From Chthoniobacter flavus (GTDB lineage: Bacteria; Verrucomicrobiota; Verrucomicrobiia; Chthoniobacterales; Chthoniobacteraceae), in NCBI GenBank assembly GCA_945861435.1, contig CAMAUX010000021.1, forward strand, positions 1 through 64,000: DNA of 64,000 bases, written 5' to 3'. Shown piece by piece: positions 24,795 to 33,399 of the stretch. Below the pieces are notes generated by a model. That model searched no databases and was not told where the DNA came from. It was given only the letters and a program-made list of their open reading frames with translations. How positions within the stretch are numbered: the first letter of the stretch is position 1; each line of letters starts with the position of its first letter. The position numbers and the translations under genes were made by a program.

Positions 24795-25199
24795 GCGACC
24801 CTGTTGATCCTCTGTGCGCCGGGCCAAAGGGCGACAATGCGCGAGCGATTGGAGCGATGGTTGGGCCGCCGCGAACTCAGTCTCAATCGGGCCAAGACGC
24901 GGGAGTTGAACGCGAACGAAGAGTCGTTCGTCTTCCTTGGCTGGCAAGTGACCCCGCGCCACAGCAAGGGCAGGCAACGCTACTGCCACATGGAACCGAG
25001 CCCTCAGAACCTCGATAAACTCATGGACCAAATCCGCCGGGGGCTCAACCACGTCACGCAATGGCGAGCCAGCACGGAATTGATTGCGGAAATCAACTCG
25101 GTGAGGCGGGGCTGGAGCGGATACTTCCGCTATGGCCACGGAAGGGACGGGCTCGGGCAGATTCATGATTTGATCAGCGCACGCAGATTGATCAATTGA
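24795..25199 (+). pseudogene. Group II intron reverse transcriptase/maturase, 3' remnant
   Basis: The open frame carries the C-terminal part of an LtrA-like protein: 'ERLERWLGRRELSLNRAKTR', 'FVFLGWQVTPRH' and the maturase-type 'INSVRRGWSGYFRYGH' block. The frame is entered at 'ATLLILCAPGQ', exactly where the YADD catalytic motif and the following strand should be; the acids are missing and there is a stop 10 codons further upstream. The fingers and most of the palm are absent, so it cannot be active. No intron domain V could be recognised after 25199. It is a relic of an invaded site. Confidence 0.8.
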
Positions 25200-25552
25200 T
25201 GGCTCAAAGCGCCGGTCATCGAGCGAGGAGCGGATGGCAAGTGGTCGGGTGTAATTAGTTTTGTGTATATATGTAAATTATTTACATACCACCAACCGCT
25301 TTTAATAAACACTTAAGCTGAACTGAGCTCAACTGAAATGGTTAGGCATGCCGAATCGCACACTGAGCAGCACGCATTCCCACTCCAAAATCCTCAGAAA
25401 CAAGACCTCACGTTTTTCCTTCAGATAACGCTCGCTGGTACCCAGACCCCTCATTTGAAACATAAAAACCCGCAACACGCACTGCCCCAGGCACTTCAAG
25501 TAATTTGAGAAACCCACTCAACCGCACCTTCCTCCAAAATTCCACCCATCCC
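25200..25552. other. AT-richer patch with a palindrome
   Basis: No gene is seen. The segment 25250-25330 is markedly AT-richer than its surroundings and holds the perfect palindrome ATGTAAA-TTA-TTTACAT at 25271-25287. The palindrome could be an operator for a dimeric regulator or the end of a lost element; it lacks the T-run of a terminator. The composition supports a foreign origin. The orphan gene at 25553 follows 265 bases later. Confidence 0.5.
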
Positions 25553-26071
25553 ATGAGCCCACGCGCAAACCAAAGAGTAAGAATGAAAGTCGCCGGCAAC
25601 GGGTACCAGGCCGACCAAGTCTACACTGTCGTAAGTGTGGGCACCAATAACAGCACCCTCATGGCCTCGGATTCCACCGGGAGGACAGGCTCCTGGGTGC
25701 GCTGGGACAACACTGAACCCGCCATCGAGATCGGCTTTGAATTCCTCAAGCAACACCTCCCCGCCGCCTCATGGGAACTGCTCTCCGCTTTCGACGGAAT
25801 TTTGCAACTCCGACTCAAAGACGAGATCCGCAACCAGATCCTCATCACGCTCCCAGACCTCAAGACGCGCGTCCTCCTGGCCCAAATGACGTTGGATCAG
25901 CGAAACGCCGCCAGCTTTGTCGTGAAGGATCAGGGCAACGATTGCATGGATCCGGACGACGACAACTTTCGGGTGATCATCAACCGCCAACCACCGGCAA
26001 TCACTTCAAACCACCCATCCCACACCGGTGACCATTCCCAAAACAAAACCTCCTTGCGGCGTGCCCCTTGA
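25553..26071 (+). CDS. Hypothetical orphan protein inside the repeat-bracketed block
   Basis: This 172-residue protein has no recognised family. The first part ('MKVAGNGYQADQVYTVVSVG') looks like a small beta domain with alternating Gly/Val. The second half is charged and probably helical, with 'LLSAFDGILQLRLKDEIRNQ'. It has no signal peptide or membrane helix. The ATG at 25553 ('MSPRANQRVRMK') is used; an earlier ATG at 25505 would add 16 residues. Its base composition is lower in GC than that of its neighbours, in keeping with a transferred gene. The C-terminal tail after 'VIINRQPP' looks unconserved. Confidence 0.45.
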   Translation: MSPRANQRVRMKVAGNGYQADQVYTVVSVGTNNSTLMASDSTGRTGSWVRWDNTEPAIEIGFEFLKQHLPAASWELLSAFDGILQLRLKDEIRNQILITLPDLKTRVLLAQMTLDQRNAASFVVKDQGNDCMDPDDDNFRVIINRQPPAITSNHPSHTGDHSQNKTSLRRAP

Positions 26072-26384
26072 GCGTTTCGACCAAGAAGGGCGTGGCAACG
26101 CCTCGTCCTTCCTTGCCTCCCGGTGCGTGGAGATCCTCAACCCCGCGTTGCTCGCCAACATGGTCGTCGCAGGGCCGCAGGCCGATTCGTCCCTCCTCGA
26201 AAAAACGAAGACCGGCAAACCAAAATCCATCGCCTTTGACGAACTCCGCGCCCTTCTTTCCGTGGCCACGGGCGACACCTCGGAGGTGCCCTCTGGCGAC
26301 GTGGATCATCATGCTGATGCACCGGTCCTTCTCGAGGCCGAAGCCCGGCTTCCCATTAAGCGCACCTCGACGGGAAGGCGACCG

Positions 26385-26475
26385 TTCACACCAAGACACA
26401 AAGGAACCAAAAGGGGGAGAGGGGGGCACTTTGCTTATCGGGACATTTCTTTGTACCGTTGTGCCTTGATGTGAG
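26385..26475. repeat. Imperfect hairpin repeat next to direct repeat copy 2
   Basis: TTCACACCAAGACACAAAGG at 26385-26404 has an imperfect reverse complement in CTTTGT...GTGCCTTGATGTG near 26449-26473. The inner arm also resembles, in opposite orientation, the CACGGCACAACGGCACC core of the 115-bp repeat that begins three bases later. The unit looks like a REP-type element made of CACAAAGG/CACCAAGG words. The open stretch 26072-26384 before it holds no supported gene; one plus-strand frame there lacks any known motif. Confidence 0.6.
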
Positions 26476-26477
26476 CT

Positions 26478-26592
26478 TTCCGCCGCGGGTTCTCACACCA
26501 CGGCACAACGGCACCAAGGAGAATGAGGGTCCGCGATGCGGCGGTCGGCGACGCGCTCCAGTTCCTGCCCGCCCCAATGACCTCGCGCCCCT
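26478..26592 (+). repeat. 115-bp direct repeat, copy 2
   Basis: This is the second copy of the repeat at 24317-24431, about 96 percent identical and without indels. Its last two bases overlap the stop codon of the convergent small TPM gene (26591-26593). Both copies therefore abut the 3' end of a housekeeping gene. This suggests insertion at, or copying from, a gene terminus. Confidence 0.9.
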
Positions 26593-27031
26593 ATTCCGGA
26601 TCGCGCACCACGGTGTTGGGTAATTCATCCGGGTTGTCGCCGGATCTCGGGAAATGCTCCGCGAGCACACCTCCCACCCGCTCCACCGCCCGCACGACGG
26701 CTCCGTGAAAATCGCCACGGCGGAGATCCGCGCCGATCTGCTGCGCCACCTCCGCCCAGAAAGCGGCGCCGCACACGGCATCGACTCCCCGATCACCCAC
26801 GATGGCAAACTGCCGCACACGGGGCGCGAAGAAGAGGAGCACGGCGTTGCGCTCGCGGGTGCGCTCCATGCCGAGGATTCGAAACTGATCGCGTGCATGC
26901 GCGAGCGCGTCGGTCACCTTGCGTTCAGAGACATAGACGCGGATCTCGCCCGAGCTGAGGCGCTCCGCCTGTGCGATCGCTGCTGCCACCGCCGCCTCAT
27001 CCAGCTTGGAAAGGAAGTCCCCGGTTTTCAT
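26591..27031 (-). CDS. Small TPM-domain protein
   Basis: This 146-residue protein carries a TPM (YgcG-type) domain without signal peptide or membrane helix: 'AAAIAQAERLSSGEIRVYVS' is the hallmark first strand-helix unit, followed by 'AVLLFFAPRVRQFAIVGDRG' and 'VVRAVERVGGVLAEHFP'. This short cytoplasmic version commonly accompanies LemA and a membrane TPM protein, as here. Its role is unknown. The ATG at 27031 lies 4 bases after the preceding gene's stop codon, so the genes are co-transcribed. The stop codon touches direct repeat copy 2. Confidence 0.87.
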   Translation of the reverse strand: MKTGDFLSKLDEAAVAAAIAQAERLSSGEIRVYVSERKVTDALAHARDQFRILGMERTRERNAVLLFFAPRVRQFAIVGDRGVDAVCGAAFWAEVAQQIGADLRRGDFHGAVVRAVERVGGVLAEHFPRSGDNPDELPNTVVRDPE

Positions 27032-27035
27032 GGCA

Positions 27036-27785
27036 TCACCAATCTCCTCCCGCCCCACCACCACCAAAGCTCCCGCCGCCACTGGAGAATCCTCCTCCCG
27101 AGGAACCACCGCCGCCTCCTGAGAATCCGCCGAAAGAGCCCGGGCCGGGGCCGATGAAGAAACCGTTCCTGCGTCGCGGCCTTGCCAGCGCGACGATCAG
27201 AAAGATCACAATGAGGAACACGGCTGCGGGCCACGAGAAGCCCTCCCCGGACTTCCCACGGGCCTTGCGCGGACCGCGCCCCACGTACTCGCCACGGGTT
27301 GCCTTCAGCATCGCATCCACTCCACGGAGCACGCCCGTGTCGTAATCGCCCGCGCGGAATGCAGGGACGATCTCCCCCTCGATGATGCGCTTGCAGAGGA
27401 CATCCGGCAGCGCACCCTCCAGCCCGTAAGCCACTTGGATAAAGGCCCGGCGCGCTCCGGTGAAAACGAAGAGGACGGCCCCGTTGTTGCGCCCCTTCTG
27501 TCCCACACCCCACGATTGCGCGATGCGGAAGGTGTAGTCCTGCAACGCTGCGCCGGCGGGCAGTTGCGGATAAATCGCCACGAGGATTTGGTTGGAAGTC
27601 TGCTCCTCGAAACGGCGGAGGGTTTCGTCCAGACGCCGGACCGTGCCGGGCTTCAGTACTCCGGCTGCATCGGCGCAATAACCCGTGGGCTTGGTTGGGA
27701 GCGGGTCGGCCGCGCCAAAGGCAGCCGTGAGGACGGCCATCCATGCCCAGAGCAGAAGCAAGGCTGACACCCGCCGTCCGAGCAT
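27036..27785 (-). CDS. Membrane TPM-domain protein (YgcG-like)
   Basis: This 249-residue protein has a signal peptide (about 1-25), a TPM domain at about 30-155 ('GVLKPGTVRRLDETLRRFEE', 'QILVAIYPQL', 'NNGAVLFVFTGARRAFIQVA'), a membrane helix near 180-200 and a Gly/Ser-rich tail of roughly 50 residues ending in 'GGAGGDW'. TPM domains may process or assemble membrane proteins, as in photosystem II repair factor Psb32. It sits between lemA and the small TPM gene on the same strand with gaps of 25 and 4 bases. The ATG at 27785 is chosen for the signal peptide. Confidence 0.92.
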   Translation of the reverse strand: MLGRRVSALLLLWAWMAVLTAAFGAADPLPTKPTGYCADAAGVLKPGTVRRLDETLRRFEEQTSNQILVAIYPQLPAGAALQDYTFRIAQSWGVGQKGRNNGAVLFVFTGARRAFIQVAYGLEGALPDVLCKRIIEGEIVPAFRAGDYDTGVLRGVDAMLKATRGEYVGRGPRKARGKSGEGFSWPAAVFLIVIFLIVALARPRRRNGFFIGPGPGSFGGFSGGGGGSSGGGFSSGGGSFGGGGAGGDW

Positions 27786-27810
27786 GGGGGAAGCAGATCC
27801 CAAGGCGCTC

Positions 27811-28428
27811 TTATTTTGCCGCAGGCGCAAAGTCGAACTTCACTTCGGGCGCCTTTTCCGCGCCGGGACTGGAGGTGAAGTAGGGCCGCGGTTGGAAGCC
27901 GAGGAAGCCGGCGTAAAGGCGCGCGGGCATGGAATTGATCTGGCGGTTGTAGCCGAGCACCGCCTCATTGAAGCGGCCGCGTTCCACCGCGATACGATTC
28001 TCGGTGCCCTCGAGCTGGACTTGGAGGTCACGGAAACCAGCACCTGCCTTGAGATCGGGATAACGCTCCACCACGACGAGCAGGCGGGAGAGCGAGGAGG
28101 AAAGGTGCTCCTGACTTTGTTGAAACTGGCGCAGCACCGCGGGATCACTGGGCGATGCATTCGGATCCACGCGCACGCTGGTCACCTGCTGGCGGGCTCT
28201 TGCCACCTCGGAAAGGGTGGACTTCTCAAAATTCGCCGCTCCCTCGGCGACCCGCACGAGGTTCGGAATCAGATCCGCGCGGCGCTGGTAGACGTTCTGC
28301 ACATCAGCCCAGCTCTTATCCACCGCCTGCTGAAGGGCGTTGAGCTCGTTGTAGCTGCGGCTCCCACCCCAGAACACCAGACCGGCGAAAAGGACGATGG
28401 CTGCAAGAACTGCCAGAAGGGTTTTCAT
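27811..28428 (-). CDS. lemA: LemA family protein
   Basis: This 205-residue protein has an N-terminal membrane anchor ('LAVLAAIVLFAGLVFWGG') followed by 'YNELNALQQAVDKSWADVQN', 'YQRRADLIPNLVRVAEG' and a helical core typical of LemA. It ends with 'RLYAGFLGFQPRPYF', the family's conserved closing block. LemA is a membrane protein with most of its mass in one long helical bundle; its function is unclear, but it is regularly encoded with TPM proteins, as here. The ATG at 28428 is the natural start. It heads the three-gene operon. Confidence 0.94.
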   Translation of the reverse strand: MKTLLAVLAAIVLFAGLVFWGGSRSYNELNALQQAVDKSWADVQNVYQRRADLIPNLVRVAEGAANFEKSTLSEVARARQQVTSVRVDPNASPSDPAVLRQFQQSQEHLSSSLSRLLVVVERYPDLKAGAGFRDLQVQLEGTENRIAVERGRFNEAVLGYNRQINSMPARLYAGFLGFQPRPYFTSSPGAEKAPEVKFDFAPAAK

Positions 28429-28593
28429 GATCGGGAGGGGAGGGTTGTTGCGAGCCGCAATCTCACCCCGCAAACGCGCAGCACGCAAGCGAAACGGCCA
28501 CCCGTCTGCGGGAGATCGCCACCAGCCCTCACCCGACCCGACTCGAAAGAACCCGCTGTTCGACACGCCCCGTTTCCCTAAACTCACGCCCCC

Positions 28594-31128
28594 TTGAACC
28601 GCCGCAGCCTTCCCATCTTTGAACTCGAGGAGCCGATCGTTTCGCACCTCCAGAGCTGCCCCCGTCTCGTCCTGCAAGCTCCCACAGGATCGGGCAAATC
28701 CACCCAAGTGCCGCAGATCCTGCTGGACCACGGGCTCGCCGGCCGCGGGCAGATCGTCGTTCTCCAGCCCCGCAGGCTTGCCACGCGGATGCTGGCGGCG
28801 CGCGTCGCGCAGGAACGCGGCGTCCAACTCGGCTCGGAGGTGGGCTACCAGATCCGGCTCGACAACGTCTCCAGCCCGCAAACCCGGATCCGCTTTGTGA
28901 CCGAGGGCGTCCTGCTGCGTCAGATGCTCGGCGACGAACGTCTCGGCGGCATCGGCGCGATCCTCTTTGACGAATTCCACGAGCGCCATCTCTACGGCGA
29001 CATCACACTCGCCCGCGCACTCGACGTCCAGGAACGCCTCCGGCCGGACCTCCGCCTCGTCGTCATGTCCGCAACGCTCGAGACCGGGCACCTCGAAAAA
29101 TACCTGCACCCCTGCGAGGTGCTCACCTCCGGCGGCCGCACGTTCCCGGTGAGCACCGAGTACTTGGAAAAGCCACCCGGCGATACGCCTCCGTGGGAGC
29201 TTGTGGCGGAGGAACTCGAACGCCTCGCACCGCAAACCGAAGGAGACGTGCTCGTGTTCATGCCAGGCGCATTCGAGATCCAGCGCACCATTCAGGCCAT
29301 CGAACACTCCAAGGTCGGCCGCCAGTTCGTCCTCTTCCCGCTCCACGGCGAACTCCCGCCCGCGGCTCAGGACGCTGCTGTAGCGGCCTCCGATAAGCGC
29401 AAGGTGATCGTCTCCACCAACGTCGCAGAGACCTCGCTCACCATCGACGGCGTCCGTGTCGTCATCGACTCGGGCCTCGCCAAAATCGCCCGCTTCGATC
29501 CGTACCGCGGCATCAACACCCTGCTCGTGGAACGGATCAGCCGCGCCTCTGCCGACCAGCGTGCAGGGCGCGCGGGACGGACCGCCCCGGGCCGCTGTCT
29601 GCGGCTGTGGACCGACCGCGAACACTCCGACCGGCCCGCGCAAGAACTGCCCGAGGTCCGGCGCCTCGACCTCGCTGAGGTGGTGCTCAGCCTCAAGGCC
29701 AGCGGCGTGGAGGATGTCGCTAAATTCCGCTGGCTCGAACCGCCCGACGCGCGGGGATTGGATCGCGCGCAGACCCTGCTCGAGGATCTCGGCGCACTCG
29801 AACCCGCGGACGGCTCGCTCGCGATCACGCCAATCGGCCGGCGGATGCTGGCGTTCCCGACCCATCCCCGCTACGCGCGCATGCTGCTCGCCGCCGCCGA
29901 GCACGGCTGTGTGCGGGCCGTCGCGCTCGTCGCTGCACTCACGCAGGGCCGCAATCTGCTGCGCCGCAGCGAAGGCAGGCAGATGGAGGACGACCGGGAA
30001 CGGCACCTCGGCGAGATCACGAACTCCGACTTCGCTCTTCTCATCCAAGCGCACCGCTTCGCGGAAGAGCAGCGATTCAACCCGCAGTCCTGCCGTTCCC
30101 TCGGCATCAACGCGGCCGCAGCGCGTGAAGCGGCGGCGCTCGCCGACCAGTTCATCCGGATCGCCAAGGACGAGGGACTCCCGCTGGAATCCGGTCCCGC
30201 CTCGGGTGAAGCCATCGCGAAGTGCGTCCTCGCGGGGTTCCCCGACCATGTGGCGGTGCGCACGGATGCGGGTACTCTGCGGTGCCAGATGGTGCACGGG
30301 CGGCGCGGCGTGCTGGCGCGCGAGAGCACTGTGAACCAAAGGCTGCTTGTCGCCTGCGAGGTGCGTGAGATGGAGATCCGCGGTGAACTGGAGACGCTGC
30401 TCAGCCTTGCCACGGGCCTCGAGGAACCCTGGTTGCGCGAGGTCTGTCCCGCTGCGTTTCGTGAAACACAGGAGGTCGCCTACGACTCCACCCAGCGCCG
30501 CGTGATCGCACGGCGCATCACCCGCTTCCGCGACCTCGTGCTGCGGTCGGAAGCCACGGACAAGGTGCCCTTGGAGGAGGCCGCGGTGCTGCTTGCACGC
30601 GAAGTCGAGGCCGGCACCTGCCCGCTCAAGCTCTGGGATAATTCCGTCGAGCAGTGGATCCTCCGGCTCAACCTCCTCGCGGAGTGGTATCCGGAATTCG
30701 AGCTGCCGCCGATTGGCGAAGCGGACCGCCGGCTTCTCGTAGAGCAGATCTGCCACGGCGCCATCGGCTACAAGGACCTGAAGGAGCGCCCCGTGTGGCC
30801 GGTGGTGAGGTCATGGCTCTCCGCAGGCCAGCAGCAGCTTCTCGATCAGTACGCTCCGGAACGCATCGCGCTCCCAAACGGTCGCAGCTTCAAGCTCAGC
30901 TACCAGAGCACCGGCGCCCCTGTGCTCGCCGCAAGGATTCAGGATCTGTACGGGGTGGACGGCGAAGTGCGGATCGCGGGTGGCCGCGTGGCGCTTGTCA
31001 TCCATGTGCTGGCGCCCAGCCACCGCCCTCTTCAAGTCACGCAGAACCTCGCGAACTTCTGGAAGGAATCCTATCCGCGGATCAAGCAGGAGCTGCAGCG
31101 CAAGTATCCGAGGCACGAGTGGCGCTGA
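28594..31128 (+). CDS. hrpB: ATP-dependent helicase HrpB
   Basis: This 844-residue DEAH-type helicase has Walker A 'PTGSGKST' at 30-37, Walker B DEFH at 126-129, motif III SAT at 159-161 and motif VI 'QRAGRAGRTAPG'. After the HA2-type region, the C-terminal HrpB domain is complete and ends with 'FWKESYPRIKQELQRKYPRHEW', the family's closing block. The biological role of HrpB is poorly defined; it is a nucleic-acid-dependent ATPase. The start is TTG at 28594. It is divergent from lemA over a 165-base spacer. Confidence 0.95.
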   Translation: MNRRSLPIFELEEPIVSHLQSCPRLVLQAPTGSGKSTQVPQILLDHGLAGRGQIVVLQPRRLATRMLAARVAQERGVQLGSEVGYQIRLDNVSSPQTRIRFVTEGVLLRQMLGDERLGGIGAILFDEFHERHLYGDITLARALDVQERLRPDLRLVVMSATLETGHLEKYLHPCEVLTSGGRTFPVSTEYLEKPPGDTPPWELVAEELERLAPQTEGDVLVFMPGAFEIQRTIQAIEHSKVGRQFVLFPLHGELPPAAQDAAVAASDKRKVIVSTNVAETSLTIDGVRVVIDSGLAKIARFDPYRGINTLLVERISRASADQRAGRAGRTAPGRCLRLWTDREHSDRPAQELPEVRRLDLAEVVLSLKASGVEDVAKFRWLEPPDARGLDRAQTLLEDLGALEPADGSLAITPIGRRMLAFPTHPRYARMLLAAAEHGCVRAVALVAALTQGRNLLRRSEGRQMEDDRERHLGEITNSDFALLIQAHRFAEEQRFNPQSCRSLGINAAAAREAAALADQFIRIAKDEGLPLESGPASGEAIAKCVLAGFPDHVAVRTDAGTLRCQMVHGRRGVLARESTVNQRLLVACEVREMEIRGELETLLSLATGLEEPWLREVCPAAFRETQEVAYDSTQRRVIARRITRFRDLVLRSEATDKVPLEEAAVLLAREVEAGTCPLKLWDNSVEQWILRLNLLAEWYPEFELPPIGEADRRLLVEQICHGAIGYKDLKERPVWPVVRSWLSAGQQQLLDQYAPERIALPNGRSFKLSYQSTGAPVLAARIQDLYGVDGEVRIAGGRVALVIHVLAPSHRPLQVTQNLANFWKESYPRIKQELQRKYPRHEWR

Positions 31129-31236
31129 GTGGCTTGCATGGGGTCGATCGCGGCCTGCCGCGCGACTGCCGCCCTCGCAGCCGCGACTGACAAATGTCGC
31201 TCGACCATCCAGCGACCGCTCACGCACTCTGATTGA

Positions 31237-32376
31237 ATGCAGGTGCCCCTCCTCGATCTCCGCCTCCAGAACCAGCCGCTCAAAGACCGCATCCTCGCCG
31301 GAATCGAGGCGGTCGTAGAATCCCAAGCCTTCATCCTCGGCCCGGTGGTGGAACGCCTCGAGAAGGCCGTCGCACAGTACTGCGGCGCGCCCCATGCTTT
31401 CGGCGTCTCCTCAGGCACGGACGCGGAACTGGTGCTGCTGATGGCGCTCGGGATCGGACCGGGCGACAAGGTGATCACCACGCCCTACACCTTCTTCGCG
31501 ACGGCGGGCTGCATCTCCCGGGTCGGCGCGCGCCCGGTGTTCGTGGACATCGACCCGGCCACTTACAACATCTCCGTGCCCGCGCTCGAAGCGGCCCTCC
31601 AGCGCGAGGCTGGCGTGAAGGCGATCATCCCCGTCCATCTCTTCGGTTGCTGCGCGGACATGGAGCCCATCGTTGCACTCGGCCGCCGCTACGGGATTCC
31701 GGTGCTCGAGGACGCCGCACAGGCCCTTGGCGCCGAACATCCTCTCGGTGGTGCGGGCGCCATCAGCGAGGCGGGCTGGTTCTCATTCTATCCCACCAAA
31801 AACCTCGGTGCATTCGGCGACGCGGGGATGGTGGTGTGCAGGGACCCGGCGCTCGCAGCCCGCATCAAGGCGCTCCGCAACCACGGCATGGAGCCCCGCT
31901 ACTTCCACCAGTGGATCGGCGGCAACTTCCGCATCGACGCCATCCAGGCCTCTGTCCTCGAGATCAAGCTGCTCTGCCTCGACGATTGGAGCGCAGGCCG
32001 CCGCGCACGCGCCGCATTCTACCGAGCCGAATTCGCGCGGCTTGGGCTGGACCGTCAGCTCGTGCTTCCGGTGGAGCCGTGGAGCAACAGCGGGCGGACG
32101 AACCACCACATTTACAATCAGTTCGTCGTACGCACCCCGCATCGCGATGCGCTGCGCGCCCACCTGCAGGCAGCGGGGATCGGCAGCGAAATTTACTACC
32201 CCCTCCCACTCCATCTTCAGGAATGCTTCAAGGACCTCGGTTATCGCGAGGGCGATTTCCCGGAATCCGAACGCGCCGCGAAAGAGAGCCTCGCCCTGCC
32301 CATCTTCCCGGAGCTGACCGAAGCACAGCAGCACCACGTGACATCGCAAATCGCGGTGTTCTTTTCGTCCCGATAA
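31237..32376 (+). CDS. DegT/DnrJ/EryC1/StrS aminotransferase
   Basis: This 379-residue PLP enzyme has 'SSGTDAELVLLMALGIGPGD', 'VLEDAAQALGAE' (Asp159 contacting the pyridine nitrogen) and the PLP lysine Lys188 in 'SFYPTKNLGAFGDAG'. These sugar aminotransferases make 3- or 4-amino sugars for surface polysaccharide from keto sugars bound to nucleotides. Other sugar-modifying genes are not adjacent, so the substrate is unknown. The ATG at 31237 gives the usual length. Its stop codon lies 50 bases from the end of convergent argB. Confidence 0.94.
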   Translation: MQVPLLDLRLQNQPLKDRILAGIEAVVESQAFILGPVVERLEKAVAQYCGAPHAFGVSSGTDAELVLLMALGIGPGDKVITTPYTFFATAGCISRVGARPVFVDIDPATYNISVPALEAALQREAGVKAIIPVHLFGCCADMEPIVALGRRYGIPVLEDAAQALGAEHPLGGAGAISEAGWFSFYPTKNLGAFGDAGMVVCRDPALAARIKALRNHGMEPRYFHQWIGGNFRIDAIQASVLEIKLLCLDDWSAGRRARAAFYRAEFARLGLDRQLVLPVEPWSNSGRTNHHIYNQFVVRTPHRDALRAHLQAAGIGSEIYYPLPLHLQECFKDLGYREGDFPESERAAKESLALPIFPELTEAQQHHVTSQIAVFFSSR

Positions 32377-32425
32377 ACCGGACGCCGCTCCGCTGAAGGG
32401 GCCGAGGGGAAAGGAGAGCCGTCCG

Positions 32426-33301
32426 CTACGGAACGATCTCGGTGCCGATGCCGGAGTTGGTGAAAATCTCCAGCAGCAGCGCGTGCGGGATGCGTCCGTC
32501 GATGAAGTGCACCTTTCGGACTCCTGCGGTGAGGGCTTGGAGGGCGGAGTTGACCTTGGGGATCATGCCTCCGCTGATGATGTCCTCGTCCATGAGTTGG
32601 TTGATCACATCGCGGTTGAGCGAAGGGATGAGGGACTCCTTGTCGGCGGGGTCGCGCATCACGCCCGGGACGTCGCTGAGGTAGATGAACTTCGCGGCCT
32701 GCAATCGGCCGGCGATGGTGCCCGCGGCGATGTCGGCGTTGATGTTGAGAACGGTCCCCTGTGCATCGCGCGCGAGGGGCGAGATCACCGGGACCTGCTC
32801 GGCGGCGACCAGGGATTGGATGGGCTCGAGGTCGATGTCGAGCACTTCGCCGACAAAGCCGAGGTCGATATCGCTCACCTTGCCTTCGGTCTGAAGCGGG
32901 AGCTTCCTGCCGCGCAGGATGGTCTTGCCCGGGACCCCCACGGCGCGTCCGCCGAGTGCGTTGAGTTGCGAGACAATGCCGGGGTTGATGGACCCATCGA
33001 GTTCTTCTTCGACAATGCGGATGGCCTGTTCGTCGGTGACGCGCAGCCCGTTCACGAAACGCGCCTTCATCCCCGCATCGCGCATCCTCGCCGTGATGGA
33101 CTTGCCACCCCCGTGCACCAGCACCGGATTGATCCCCACAGCTTCCAGGAAAACCACGTCGCGCAGGAAGCGCGCCACCACGTCCTCATCCTCCATCGCG
33201 CTGCCGCCGTACTTGATGACGAAGAGCTGGCCGCGGAATTTCTGGATGAAAGGCAGCGCCTCGATGAGGGCTTCGGCGCGACGGCTGGAAGGCGGGGGCA
33301 T
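32426..33301 (-). CDS. argB: Acetylglutamate kinase
   Basis: This 291-residue kinase phosphorylates N-acetyl-L-glutamate, the second step of arginine synthesis. It shows 'FVIKYGGSAM', 'PVLVHGGGKSI', 'KARFVNGLRVTD', 'NINADIAAGTIAG' and 'IISGGMIPKVNSAL', all diagnostic of ArgB. The N-terminal helix ahead of the core ('RRAEALIEALPFIQKFRGQL') is of the type found in hexameric, arginine-inhibited enzymes, so feedback control is plausible. The ATG at 33301 is chosen because the family starts there. It is last in the argC-argJ-argB operon, 98 bases after argJ. Confidence 0.96.
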   Translation of the reverse strand: MPPPSSRRAEALIEALPFIQKFRGQLFVIKYGGSAMEDEDVVARFLRDVVFLEAVGINPVLVHGGGKSITARMRDAGMKARFVNGLRVTDEQAIRIVEEELDGSINPGIVSQLNALGGRAVGVPGKTILRGRKLPLQTEGKVSDIDLGFVGEVLDIDLEPIQSLVAAEQVPVISPLARDAQGTVLNINADIAAGTIAGRLQAAKFIYLSDVPGVMRDPADKESLIPSLNRDVINQLMDEDIISGGMIPKVNSALQALTAGVRKVHFIDGRIPHALLLEIFTNSGIGTEIVP

Positions 33302-33399
33302 GGGGTGCAAGAAGAACTGCGGAATCTTGGGATTGGGGATGGAAAATGAACGGTAAAACCGGCGACCGCATGGTGCAGCGGAGCGCCGTGGACGTCTGC

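Noticed and set aside
26028-26474. Plus-strand frame of 148 residues before direct repeat copy 2
   Set aside because: No recognised domain, runs through the hairpin repeat, and overlaps an equally long minus-strand frame. I could not decide for either and kept the stretch as non-coding.
28429-30756. A very long open frame on the minus strand antisense to hrpB, in frame with lemA
   Set aside because: hrpB on the plus strand shows all helicase motifs; the antisense frame has no family features and is open only because of the high GC content and codon bias. lemA itself starts at 28428.
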